A DNA stretch of 64,000 nt, from the NCBI GenBank assembly GCA_964030475.1, contig CAXIPT010000006.1, positions 4,773,022 to 4,837,021 on the forward strand, given 5' to 3'. A program made the position numbers and the translations under genes. Source of the stretch: Tethya wilhelma (lineage: Eukaryota > Porifera > Demospongiae > Tethyida > Tethyidae). This document shows positions 1 to 10,763 of the stretch, one piece after another (the stretch's first letter is position 1; every line of letters begins with the position of its first letter). Below the pieces are notes generated by a model. The model did no database searches and was not told where the DNA came from. It saw only the letters and a program-made list of their open reading frames with translations.

Positions 1-862
1 ATAACATCAGAGTTGTCCAAATAGAATGATCCCTGAAATAAAAGATGATTATTTATATAATATGATAGAAATCATGAAAAAAATTATACACATAAACAAT
101 TAAGTATCTAAACTTACCAGTAGGACTTTCTCAATGGTGACTCCACTGGTGATACTGAGGATCCAATTGACTGGTTCATACGAGACAAACACAAGCACCA
201 ATGGCCTGATCACTGGACCAACCACATTTATCCTCACGTTAGTGTTACCAGATCTTGTTACTGGACCAAAACCATGATTGTAATCTCCTTCATAGTTGCT
301 GATCACATGGACGTCATAGTTACAGTTCTCATTAGCCACACAGCTGTAGTTGGTCTGGGTCCGTCCTTCAAATGTTGGAGTCCCAACTGCTGAAGTTGAA
401 CCTCTCTGAATACGACACTGCCCACTTATAACTACATTGGATCATGCATAGGAAAGTAATCTAACTCTAAAATGAGCCACATAACCCTAGCTGCTGATTT
501 TTCCATCACTAACCAAGACAGGTACAGTAGTCTCTCTCAGGGTTGTTGACACATCTACAGTAGCCATTAATACACCGTGAGCCAGTATAGTAGCTATCAG
601 GACACCAGTCTGAAGCACCAATACATCTAGTGCCAGTTGAACCACAAGCTGTGAATGTAGGATTATAAATGGTAGCATCATTATAAATCAATAACAGTTA
701 CTGTTTAATATTCATAAACAAACATGAAGCAAGCTTTGTCTTATCTATACGGCCCGCACAGACTTGAAAATAGACTGTACACTTACTTTGTCCACTGGTA
801 TGGGTAGTGACCGCTATCAAAACGAGTAGAATTATAGCGGTGCCTGAAAAAGTAGCAATCAT
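1..862 (-). CDS. Receptor-family gene A, 5' part (runs off left edge)
   Basis: This is the first part of a secreted or membrane protein of the tandem receptor family. Exons on the minus strand are 862-787 (signal peptide, starting MIATFSGTAI and ending near SGQ), 648-514 (Cys-rich mini-domain), 431-118 (first half of the beta-rich module, ending in EKVLL) and 33 to beyond 1 (start of the second half). Phases are 1-1-1-0, as in genes B, C and D, and every border is GT-AG. The Cys exon reads CGSTGTRC...GYCRCVNNPERDYCTCLG, with an extra WCPDSYY insert compared with B and C. The TM exon would lie to the left of the window. The signal exon is closer to the pseudogene at 5.7-6.3 kb than to B, C or D. 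Function is unknown; a surface recognition role is inferred only from architecture. Confidence 0.8.
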
Positions 863-1169
863 ACTTATATTTTCTGTAGCTATTAACTCTGGCACAATCT
901 TTGTGTTCACTGGTATAGTTATTAATATAATTTTTGACAAACCATTTTTCCCAAAAGCTTTGAAGTCACTCGGGAATGTCGGTACAAGTATTCCAAAACT
1001 CCTCCCCAAGTTCAAATCACAGGTGGTCCATAGACAAAGCATCCCTGTTACGTGTTGATGTCTAGACCTAGCCTCGCTAGTCTAGACCATACCGTTGCGG
1101 CGTTGGCTTTCAGTTTGTGCATGCGCAAAAATACGTCATCATTTTTCTCTGGTCGGTCTCGCGGGCCAG

Positions 1170-1222
1170 ACGTCCGAGAGGGGGGAAAAAAAGGACTTTC
1201 CCCCCTCTCGCGCTCGGACGTT
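1170..1222. repeat. G/C-run inverted repeat
   Basis: An imperfect hairpin in which CGTCCGAG followed by a G run and A run is mirrored by a C run followed by CTCGGACG. It lies upstream of gene A and may be the end of a small mobile element. Confidence 0.5.
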
Positions 1223-1245
1223 TTGCATAAATTTGCACAAATTTT

Positions 1246-1331
1246 CACCATTCTATTTTAAGATAGGATTTTGAAAACGCCATCACAACTAGAATGATGG
1301 CGTTTTCATCCTATTTTAAAATAGAATGGTG
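1246..1331. repeat. Near-perfect 38-bp inverted repeat (MITE-like hairpin)
   Basis: The two arms begin and end with CACCATTCTATTTTA and its complement. They match over about 38 bases with one mismatch and one small indel, separated by a loop of about 9 bases. A near-perfect palindrome of this size is typical of a foldback or MITE element. No coding capacity is seen. Confidence 0.75.
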
Positions 1332-1582
1332 GAATTCCGGCCGTCGATATTGTTTGTTAGATGAGTTACAATGTTTTTCCAAAAAAACTGATGGCTACAA
1401 ACAAGCATTCCAAATTCTGTATCTGTTGTCAGCATGTTGTCTACTTGTATAGTATTATAATATGTTGTCTAATCAGCTCCTATGTATATATGATGTTATT
1501 ATATGATTGCTATCAATCGGCTTCTACAAATGATTGTTACATGGATCCGCAAATTCGAATTCTTACATGTCTGACTCGTATT

Positions 1583-1634
1583 GAGAGGATCGAGGAAGGA
1601 ATCAGTTATTTATTCAATTCCTTCCTCCTCTCTC
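1583..1634. repeat. Short hairpin, purine/pyrimidine arms
   Basis: GAGAGGATCGAGGAAGGAAT is mirrored by ATTCCTTCCTCCTCTCTC across a short AT-rich loop. The role is unknown. Confidence 0.45.
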
Positions 1635-1817
1635 TTTTCAACAGTATATATAATGTAAGAATAATTATTCCCATAAATAGACTTAATAGCTAAATTATGT
1701 CTTTCTTGTTCAATTTAATGCAGCCCCATGCATACAGTCGAGAATCGAACTAGCTGACACTGCATGGAGATAACTTGCTTATAGACCTGCAGTAACTTTA
1801 TAACTTCGCAGGTTCTT

Positions 1818-1825
1818 TATAAAAG
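1818..1825 (+). promoter_or_regulatory. Possible TATA box of the 8-Cys gene
   Basis: TATAAAAG lies about 190 bases before the ATG at 2011. It is supported only by the match and its position. Confidence 0.35.
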
Positions 1826-2010
1826 GCTTCACTTTAGGAAATCTTTTAGTTTCAATGACCAACTTATATATGCATGCAGTCACTGTGACAGACAAGATTG
1901 AACTGATTTAAAGGCTTAAGCTGTACAATAATTTCTTCATAAGCTTTTTCGAACCACCAGATCATCAGATACTGCAGCTGAGCTCGAGTCTCTCTACTGA
2001 ATGCTTTTGG

Positions 2011-3683
2011 ATGATGAATTATTCCAAGAAGACACTCATAGCCTTTGTGGCTGTTGTGGTGCTGACTAATTCAGGTACTATATAAACTGCACACATGGGG
2101 ATGGAAATCAATTCTTTGAATTTCAAGTGCAATGTGCATGCGTGCCTGATGATTTAATTGCGACCATAATAATATACACTGTATGAAATAAAGTATAATT
2201 ATAATAATATTATGCAGTCATGTACATAATACCTTTGCCCAGCATCATGTAGAAATAATGGCATGATTATTACTATAATTACGTGCATTGTCTTTTTTTT
2301 ACAGCTCACTGTTGCAGTCCTTGGGATTGGATCAAATGTGCTGGTGCAGTTGCCAATTGTGCTGCTAGCTGCATACCAGATCCGTTTGTTCCTGGCTGTG
2401 AGGCTTGTCTTGGTGAATTGTACAACGACTGTATTAGTTGCATCACTCTCAACAAACAGCTGGATTCATTAGTCAATGTGACAGGCAAGCTTAAAATGAA
2501 TTAAGTTTTCAACTTTAATAATTATTTCTCATGCCTCTGCATGTGCACGTGTTAGCTACAATATACTTCTTTGATTTAACAAAGAAACCAAAACTCTCAA
2601 ATGTGCATATCACCTTCATATAATACATGCCAGACAGACTCAGTCTGGCATAGTAATCATGTCTTAGATAATGATTATAGTAAAAGCTATAAGGTATTAC
2701 TATAACAATAATATAATTATACCAAACCTTAATTTGCACTGATTCAATTTTGTCTTGTTACAATTGATTCCACAGAATCTGAATTGGCTATGCCATTGAA
2801 CACCTCAATTCAGCTGGATTGCAGCCCTCTCAACTGGGTCAAGTGCTCTGCAGAACTTATAGATTGTGAAATTGCCTGTGTACGCAGTCACGATACCATT
2901 GCCTGCATAACGTGTATCTCTCCCTACAAAGCTTGTTTGCACTGCGTTCCAGAACTATTGGCTTCAAATGTAAATGGGACAGCACTGAGTACAGGTACGT
3001 GAGTAGATCCAGGCTCAGATTTTAACTTGTTTGTGTTCAACAATCATAAAATTAATGAATGATCTTGTAAACTTAATGAGAGGTGGTATATCTTTGTTTA
3101 GTCACTGCAGTGAGTGCTTGTTCTCCCATGGATTATATGCTTTGTGCTTTAAAGATCGCTGAATGTGCTGTAACATGTCGAACTACTGGCATCAGATCAG
3201 GACCATGTATTTCATGTTTTGGTGGACTGTATGATCGCTGCATCGGTTGTCTTCCACTTGATACGGCTATTCAGACTCAAGACAATGCTCTTGCAAGTTA
3301 GTACATGACTACATACTCAGTCTTTGTCAGTCTTTGCTCGATATACTTTTAGAGAATCTGATTTTTTAAATTCTTATTTTAATAGGCTGATATTGACAAT
3401 TATAATTATAGTGTGTGCTCCTGATTTATATCAATGCATACAGATTGAATATTTTAATGTTCGTATTTGAATAATTATATAGGTTGTAACACTTCCGACT
3501 GGATATCATGTGGTGGAGCTTTGGTTACGTGTGTTGGAGAGTGTATTGATCATGGAGTGACTTCGCCCCAATGTTTCCATTGCCTTGGATCTTCCTATGA
3601 AAAGTGCATCAGGTGCATCTCGGCAGAAGGCATGAAAGACATTGATCGACTCGCTCAAGAACAGCAGTCTCGAGGTGGGCCCA

Positions 3684-3726
<43 letters not shown>

Positions 3727-4137
3727 TGTGTTGGTGTTGCTACACAACTATATGGGTTATAGCCTCATTCGCATCAGGCTCTCTCCTTTGACCTTTAATG
3801 TAGACATACAAGATGAAAGGTCAAAGGGGAGAGCCTGAGAATGATCTGGGTATGTATAAACTAGTTATAATTTTAGTTAGTCACAAATACATAATAATTT
3901 GAGTAATAATTCTCCTTGCAACTATAGTCTTGAGTTTTCGTACTGGCGGAGCACCTACTATACATTTCTGTAAGTTACATTCTTGGTTGTTAATTTTATG
4001 GCACTAATGTTTACATGCATGCATTCACATCCACAATATTATTGATTCATGCATGTGATTCATGTGAATACATTGTAGCTCTTGGAGTACTGGGTGTTAC
4101 AGCTGTGGTGGCTATGAAAACTGTCACCGTATTTTAA
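2011..4137 (+). CDS. Secreted/anchored protein with four 8-cysteine domains
   Basis: Seven exons (2011-2074, 2305-2484, 2776-2994, 3102-3296, 3483-3674, 3928-3969, 4079-4137) join in frame to about 316 residues. Exon 1 encodes a signal peptide (MMNYSKKTLIAFVAVVVL). Exons 2 to 5 each encode one domain with the pattern C-x7-C-x6-C-x3-C-x8/9-C-x2-C-x6/7-C-x2-C; the first Cys is usually followed by an aromatic (D/N)-W or D-Y pair. All domain exons are phase 1-1, so they can be duplicated or shuffled. The last exon encodes a hydrophobic stretch (LGVLGVTAVVA) and ends at once, which suggests a C-terminal membrane anchor or GPI signal. The intron after exon 2 uses a GC donor (G|GCAAGC). A TATAAAAG box lies at 1818-1825. 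I do not recognise the domain family. It is on the opposite strand to the receptor array. Confidence 0.82.
3690..3722. repeat. (GT)n microsatellite
   Basis: Pure GT run inside the intron after exon 5 of the 8-Cys gene. Confidence 0.95.
3765..3844. repeat. Inverted repeat with CAGGCTCTCTCC ends
   Basis: The arms TCATTC...CAGGCTCTCTCCTTTGACC and its complement lie about 20 bases apart in an intron of the 8-Cys gene. A similar hairpin (CCAGGCTCTCTC / GAGAGAGCCTGG) occurs at 55941-56000, which suggests a dispersed foldback family. Confidence 0.7.
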
Positions 4138-5576
4138 AGGTATTATCTCAATTGTGACGTGATCATATTATTATTGTAAAAACATTAGTATATAAATTTT
4201 CTGAGTTTTGCTGACTATTGTATTAGTTTATAGCTACATGCATGATCATGTCACTGATAAAGTAGAAACTACAGGACCGTATTATAGACTATAATACATG
4301 TTATTATTGTTATTTTTGATTTTGGTATGTAACTTGGTCACTGATTCGACTGTACATGTATACTATTGTCATGAAGTAATGACTCAACGTGGTGTGGGTT
4401 CTAAAAGCTATTTTGCAATGCAATGTCATAATACAACACATATATACATGTATAAATGATTAATAATTATTATACAATCATCTTTGAGTCAAGTTTAATT
4501 TCCATGGTATAATTTACACAAGCAACATTTTCCTCTTTTGATGGGATTCGACTGGCTATTGACCGGCAGAAACCATTGATATAATGTTCAACAAAGTCAT
4601 GCTTGTGGCATGGCACCAGATTTCCGAGTATATTGTGTCTTTTAGGTAGGCTTCTAGGTAGCTTCCACCAGCATGAAGTAGAATTTGACCTTATATAGTC
4701 CAGCTAGTGTGCAATCACTGCAATGTGCATGTGAAGCTTTGTGTTAGCTCACTCAATAATTGCTGCAAAATGACATCCTTGTGGGCCATCCATCCCTTAA
4801 TTGAATTAATTATCTCCGCTGCCAACCGCATATGAATATGCATCAGACACTGAGGGAGCTACAGGCTATGTTCAGAGTCACAAAAAACAAGACTACAGCT
4901 GGAAGAATTCAAGTTTCAAGTAAGTTTATTCTTTCATCAATGATTTCATACTAGACAAGCTGAGCTACATGTACACAAATGTTGTTGCTTTTCTTGAATT
5001 AATGCACATCATGGTGTCAACCAGTACATGCTAATTGCTATATAATCTCAGTGATGCATATCACTGGTTATATCGATGTAGGTATAGCTAGCTCAGTAGT
5101 TGTATATAGCTCTGAGTCAGTATAAAAGCTATGAAGCTATGAACATGAATTATTATGTATATATCCGGGGACCAATTTGCTGTAGTAAAACATGAGACAT
5201 AATAACTGAAAACTAATAATGTAAATGATGAGCCTGGCTGCATGAGTGGCCTATACTATAATACCTATGTAATCTATAGCAGTACATTGATATCGAATCA
5301 ATTAGCCAACAAACAGGAGCAGCTAGCTATCATGCATGCATCTCGTTGTTGGATTCAAGTAGCTAGTTACATATTAGCTAACTCTGTTACTGTTTTCAAA
5401 TGACTTCCTGTTTGTTTGTAAACTATAGTTTGGACATTTGTGAATAATACTGGCAATACATGACTCTATATGTACACTGTTTACATAATAGTTAAATCCA
5501 AGGCCAAAATAACACGTACTGCATGGCTTAATTCTGGGATCAACTTTGATTTTACTAAGATACACACATGACACAT
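4138..5576. other. Non-coding stretch
   Basis: AT-rich sequence downstream of the 8-Cys gene. I see no exon, RNA gene or element that I can support here. Confidence 0.6.
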
Positions 5577-5646
5577 CCACCTTCTTGAGGGGTCACATGT
5601 CCGCCTTCTTGAGGGGTCACATGTCCACCTTCTTGAAGGGTCACAC
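5577..5646. repeat. 24-bp tandem repeat, three units
   Basis: The unit is CCnCCTTCTTGA(G/A)GGGTCACA, repeated three times with a few changes. It lies beside the truncated end of the receptor pseudogene. Confidence 0.9.
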
Positions 5647-5673
5647 TAGTTGTGTTCATGTAAACATATTGCC

Positions 5674-6345
5674 TGGTCTGTTCTTCAAATGTTGGAGTCC
5701 CAACTGCATGCCGAAGTTGATCCTTTTTGAATACGACACTACCCCCTTATAGCTGTGGATAAGGTAGTCTTAAATGCTGTATGTTCTGCTATTCTTACAC
5801 CAACCAAGATAGGTACAGTAGTCTCTCTCAGGGTTGTTGACACATCTACAGTAGCCATCTACACATTGTGAGCCAGTATAGTAGCTATCAGGACACCAGT
5901 TTGAAGCACCAATACATCTAGTGCCAGTAGAACCACAAGCTGTGAATGTAGGATTAATGGTTGCATAATTATAATCGATACAATTATTGTTTAATATTCA
6001 TAAAGAAACATGAAGCAAGCTTTGTCTTATATCTATATGGCCTGCAGAGACTTGAAAATACACTTTCTTTGTCCACTGGTATAAGTAGTGACCACTAACA
6101 AAATGAGAAGAATTAGAACAGTGCCTAAAAAAAGTAACAATCATATCCCTATTAATTTTTCTATAGCTAGCTATTAACTCTGGCACAATCTTTTGAGTTC
6201 ACTGGTTATATTTTGACAAACCATTAATTTTCCCAAAAGCTTTGAAGTGCATCCTGTTATGTCAGCCCTTCTGGACGTATGTGTCGAGACTGTCGACATG
6301 ATTCGACCATTGCTTTCAGTTTGCGAATGCACAAAAATACATCAT
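5674..6345 (-). pseudogene. Receptor-family pseudogene (exons 1, 2 and part of 3)
   Basis: This is a diverged copy of the 5' end of gene A. The signal-exon relic (about 6150-6066) is frameshifted within the hydrophobic core, and its donor has changed from GTAAGT to AAAGTG. The Cys exon (5939-5805) is intact in frame, but the fifth-from-last Cys-rich motif reads CTYLG instead of CTCLG. Only the first quarter of the module exon remains (about 5750-5674) before homology stops near the 24-bp tandem repeat. Upstream sequence also matches 890-1150, so the duplicated unit included promoter DNA. Confidence 0.78.
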
Positions 6346-6481
6346 CGTTGGCAGGGTAAAATTATGGCCAATACAGGCAAAATTCAACATCATATCCTAG
6401 ATTCATGCAATCTGCACACTTTATAAGTATTCATGCATGTGACTTGGAATTCTGAAAGCAGCAGTTACTGTTATAGATGCT

Positions 6482-8889
6482 TTAGTCTGTTATTGATTCT
6501 TGGGCTTGCTGGTTTTCAATCACTGTAAGTTCAGGTGACTCAATCATCCTTGGAGTGAAGGATGATCCACTGATGTAGCTACGAGGGTCGTCATACTCAG
6601 TGTAGGTGGTCTTCTCTCTTTCCACGGCTCTCACTCTCAGCACACAGGCAGCAGAGAGGATGACTACACCCAGGAGGAGAAGGAGGAGAAGGAGGGAGAC
6701 AAACACTGATGTGAGGACAGTTCCAGTGGTGGAGAAGGAACTGGAGGAGGAACCAGCTTGGGGATCTTCAATCTCATTTTGAGAGCAATCTGTCACTGTA
6801 AGTGTGTGCATATGAGCATAATATTATGTGAAATACATCTACCTGTACTTGTAAGTCTGCAGTATCACTTGTTTTTATAAAAATAAACCCACACTACTGT
6901 TAATATTAAAAAAACCTGTATAGCCTTGTTGCTGGACGATATTCAGTGTCCACCTATCTGCACTGTAGGATCCACTAAAAGATGACACTGGACCAAATCG
7001 GCCTTCTAAATACTCAAAAAGTAGTTCAGCATTTCTACCATCTTTGTAAGCATATTTTAAAGTGTCCCGTGGCACTCTCTCCAGACTTTGTACAGACCCA
7101 GAATGAGTTACGTCTGATGTATCCAAATAATAGGACCCCTGAAATAATATAATATTGAGAGAATGCAGTTAATGAAGTCCAAACATAATAATATTATACT
7201 CACCAGTAGGACTTTCTCAATAGTGACTCCACTGGTGATACTGATGATCCAATTGACTGGTTCATACGAGACAAACACAAGCACCAATGGCCTGTACACC
7301 TGACCAATGACATTTATCCTAACGTTAGTGTTTCCAGTGTTGTGAACTCTGAACCCAGTATGACCATCTCCTTCATAGTTGCCAATCACATGGACGTCAT
7401 AGTTACAGTTGTGAGCATCAGCAAAACAGCTGTAGGTGGTCTGAGGCTCTCTGTCAAATGTTGGAGTACCAACTGCTGGTGAAGAGCCTTGTCTGATACG
7501 ACACTCTCTACTCAGACCTGAAATAAAGAGTCAGCACAGCCTAGCAGCTGAGGCTTCACATGACAGTAATAACCTACCAGCTGGGAAGGGATTCGGTGTG
7601 GTAACTGTTGGGGCAAAATTTGAGGCAGAAGCAGAAGAAACTGGAACACTTGGACTTGTTGGCAAATTACGACAATTTACAGCTTTGGTAGCACAGAATG
7701 AAGGAAAATACAATGATTGAACCAATTCATATAATCGTCTTTGAAAGAAGATGAGTGTGCAGGTTGTAATCCATACCTTGTTGTTGTATATTTAGTGTCC
7801 ATCTATCTGCTCTGTAGGATCCACTAAAAGATGAGACTGGACCAAATCGACCAACAACATACTCTAGAATCACATCAGTTTTACAACCTCCTGTGTCACT
7901 ACCATATCCACAAGGAAGGGTGTTATAGGAGTGCCTCTCTAGACTTCGTACAGACCCAGAACTATAAGTCACATCAGAGTCGTCCAAATAGTATGATCCC
8001 TGTAACAAAAATGTTACAATTAATTGCCATTCACATGCAGATGTATAGCTATGCCTATTATACTCACCAGTAGGACTTTCTCAATGGTGACTCCACTGGT
8101 GATACTGAGGATCCAATTGACTGGTTCATATGAGACAAACACAAGCACCAATGGCCTGATCACTGGACCAATGACATTTATCCTCACGTTAGTAGTTCCT
8201 GGGCTGTGAACTCTGAACTCAGTGTGACCATCTCCTTTAAAGTTGCCAATCACATGGACGTCATAGTTACAGTTCTCATTAGCCACACAGCTGTAGTTGG
8301 TCTGGGTCTGTCCTTCAAATGTTGGAGTCCCAACTGCTGAATTTGAACCTTCTTGAATATGACACTGCCCACTTATAGCTGTAGTAGATAACGTAGTCAT
8401 AACGTAGTCATATAGAAAAATCCTAGATAAGTTTCATTTTTCACTAACCAAGACAGGTACAGTAGTCTCTCTCAGGGTTGTTGACACATCTACAGTAGCC
8501 ATTAACACATTGTGAGCCAGTGCTGGAGCTACAGTGGTTTGAGGTACCAATACGTACACATCGACTGCCAGTCAAACCACAAGCTAAGAATTAATGCAGA
8601 ATCATGGATAAATAATAATTATGAAAAGCTTATAATATTTGATTAATGTAAAGTGGCAATGAGTATCATAAGTACCATACACATCTCCATGCAGAGATCT
8701 CAGAATAATAAATTATTATCATAATTGTTGCAATTACTAAATTTAATGCAAAAGTGTGTAGATCTCTAATAATTAACATACCATCTAGACTGTATACTAT
8801 AATTTATACATACATGTGTTTTGCCCACCGACATTGATGATCACCACCAGTATTGTAAGAACAGCACTCAGGTATAGAACCCTATCCAT
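6482..8889 (-). CDS. Receptor-family gene B: two-module type I membrane protein
   Basis: Eight exons join in frame to about 566 residues: 8889-8814 (signal peptide, MDRVLYLSAVLTILVV), 8583-8449 (Cys-rich mini-domain), 8378-8068 and 7999-7777 (module 1), 7682-7578 (Ser/Thr/Pro-rich linker), 7517-7204 and 7138-6916 (module 2), and 6795-6482 (TM and tail). Module halves carry conserved blocks such as YDVHVIGN, RPLVLVFVSYEPVNW, SGVTIEKVLL and RFGPVSSFSGSY.ADRWTLNI. A Ser-rich stalk is followed by a roughly 20-residue Leu/Val TM helix and a tail starting RVRAVEREKTTYTEYDDP. The donor after exon 7 is a weak GTTTTT where gene C has GTTAGT. The family is not one I can name; ectodomain plus tail suggest an adhesion or recognition receptor. 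Confidence 0.86.
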
Positions 8890-9360
8890 TAGTTCACTCT
8901 TGCATGGTCAAGTCTTGCTTGCATGTTTTGTCTCCGTTGATAATTGTTTGTTGACGTATTTATATGAGTTACATTTTCCCAAAAGCATTGATGGCTACAA
9001 ACAAGCATTCCAAACTCTGAATCTGTTGTTAGCATGTTTTTATTCTTGTGAGCATGCGCCATTACGCAAAACTTTTGAAGTGACAAAATGTATATAGCGA
9101 TACGAACATCAACGATAAAACAAATTTGCAAGAGATGAGATCATGGAATATAATATGCATTTCAATATAGGGACTTACTACTTACTATTGACTTACTACT
9201 ATTGCATACATATGCTTTGTCCACTGACATTGGTGATCACTACCAGAATTGTAAAAACAGTACTCAGGTCTAGCCTGGACCCTATAATTATATCCATCAT
9301 CTTCACCCTTGGTGTAGAATGATGATGTCAAAGTCCTGTTATAAAATACTATTATAGAAT
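6916..9360. repeat. Segmental duplication, copy 1 (gene B unit)
   Basis: Exons, introns and upstream DNA match 10764-13250 almost throughout, including promoter sequence and an orphan signal exon. Differences are small indels, for example about 60 bases present only at 12896-12957, and 57 bases missing from the linker exon of the other copy. The duplication looks recent. Confidence 0.9.
9215..9305 (-). pseudogene. Orphan signal-peptide exon upstream of gene B
   Basis: It matches the signal exons of genes B to D (LSAVFTILVVITNVSGQS in frame), but the hydrophobic frame has an upstream stop and no ATG. The only ATG is out of frame. It may be an alternative first exon but is more likely a relic. 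Confidence 0.55.
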
Positions 9361-9469
9361 GTGAAATTCCGTATTATAATTGTTTATTGTAGAGGAAAAA
9401 CGTGCTGACAACAGCTTCAGAATTTGGAATGCTTGCTTGTATAGCTTTCATGACCATTAATTATCATAC

Positions 9470-10190
9470 GTACGGTAGTACGTATAGTAGGAATGGGCCG
9501 ACTGTCCCATAGACACTATACAAAATGTTGGCCATTATAAAAATCTAGTCAAACAAAATTAAACCTTCAAAGGTGCTCAGAGGCTCTTAGTGACAGATTA
9601 CCAATTGCATGCATGGCCTAAAACTCACAAAAACTTTCCTCAGAACTCGTAGTGAGCGCTATTGGGAAGCCACCATAGTGCCATTTTTGTTCTCTAACGT
9701 ACTTACGTACTTACGTACGTACTTCCTAACTGACTTACTTGAAAAGGATTTCCAGAGAACCAGAAAGTGTTGAGCCAACTTTGACAGCACAAAGTAAGTT
9801 CTTTTCTTGGGTACTACATTCCTTGATACTCGTTTCAATCTCAAATGGGCCTAAACAAAAACTAGAAAGCTTTGAAACTTAGTGTATAAATTCATGTACT
9901 ACAATGCAGCCATCTTGTACGTAGAGTTCAAAGGTCATCCATCCACGTGGCATTATTATGCGCATGCGCATTAGCCTACTCCAGCATAATGAATAGTAGC
10001 TGCTACTCAAGCTTTTTGTAGGGACTATATTAACCAGTCTCTGATTGTCTCCACACTGTAGTGTTGAAAAAAGTGAATGAACAAGTAGTAAAAATTTCAA
10101 AAAAATAAGTAGTGTAGGAATGGGCAGTGCGTTAAAAAGCATTGGAACAAGGCATGACATTGTCTCAATTTCGGCACATGACTACTTCAT
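9470..10190. repeat. Dispersed repeat, copy 1
   Basis: This block is found again, reversed, at 57530-58430. Shared landmarks are the tacgtac-rich end next to gtaggaatgggcc, the block ccaccatagtgccatttttgt, and cagtgcgttaaaaagc next to the caaaattgagac-type end. No convincing open reading frame is present. It lies where the TM exon of gene C would be expected. Confidence 0.85.
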
Positions 10191-10344
10191 TTTTTATGCC
10201 CAACTCTTGGCCAGCAGTCCAGTTTAAGTTGCCTGTCTTATTATGATTTACTCCACTGCTTAGCCAACTGATTAGATCAAACAAATGCAACAACAAGCTA
10301 TGGTACTATTTGCATTTATGACACTGATGATCCATATTAGGGAT

Positions 10345-10715
10345 CAAGAATAAATCAAAAATGAAGTAGTCATGTGCCAAAATTGAGACAATGTCATGCC
10401 TTGTTCCAATGCTTTTTAACGCACTGCCCATTCCTACACTACTTATTTTTTTGAAATTTGTTCCACTTATTAGCTAAGTGATAAGATTGGTAGAAATTTG
10501 AACCATTAGTACGTGATCCATACTGATTAGCTATTCAAGTATACAGATCATTCTGTGAACAATTTACGACAATTATCAATGAGGGATCAAAAATGAAAAT
10601 GAAGTAGTCATGTGCCGAAATTGAGACCATGCATCCTTGTTCCAATACTTTTTACCACACTGCCCATTCCTACACTGCTTATTTTTTGAAATTTTTACTA
10701 CTTGTATATATTATT
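10345..10715. repeat. Two extra inverted copies of the dispersed-repeat end
   Basis: 10350-10465 is the inverse of 10080-10190 (aaatgaagtagtcatgtgcc ... cccattcctacac). 10588-10715 repeats the same end a third time. The arrangement is a head-to-head rearranged or nested insertion. Confidence 0.8.
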
Positions 10716-10763
10716 ATGAGTATGTATTCTGTAATCATTAATTCATAAATAAATGACACTAAC

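Noticed and set aside
698..1042. Longer reading of the gene A signal exon, starting at 1042
   Set aside because: The family start is the ATG at 862, directly before the hydrophobic core. The upstream part has no counterpart in B, C or D.
9879..10160. 93-residue minus-strand reading with a hydrophobic start
   Set aside because: It lies in the dispersed repeat, and the copy at 57.8 kb does not keep the frame.
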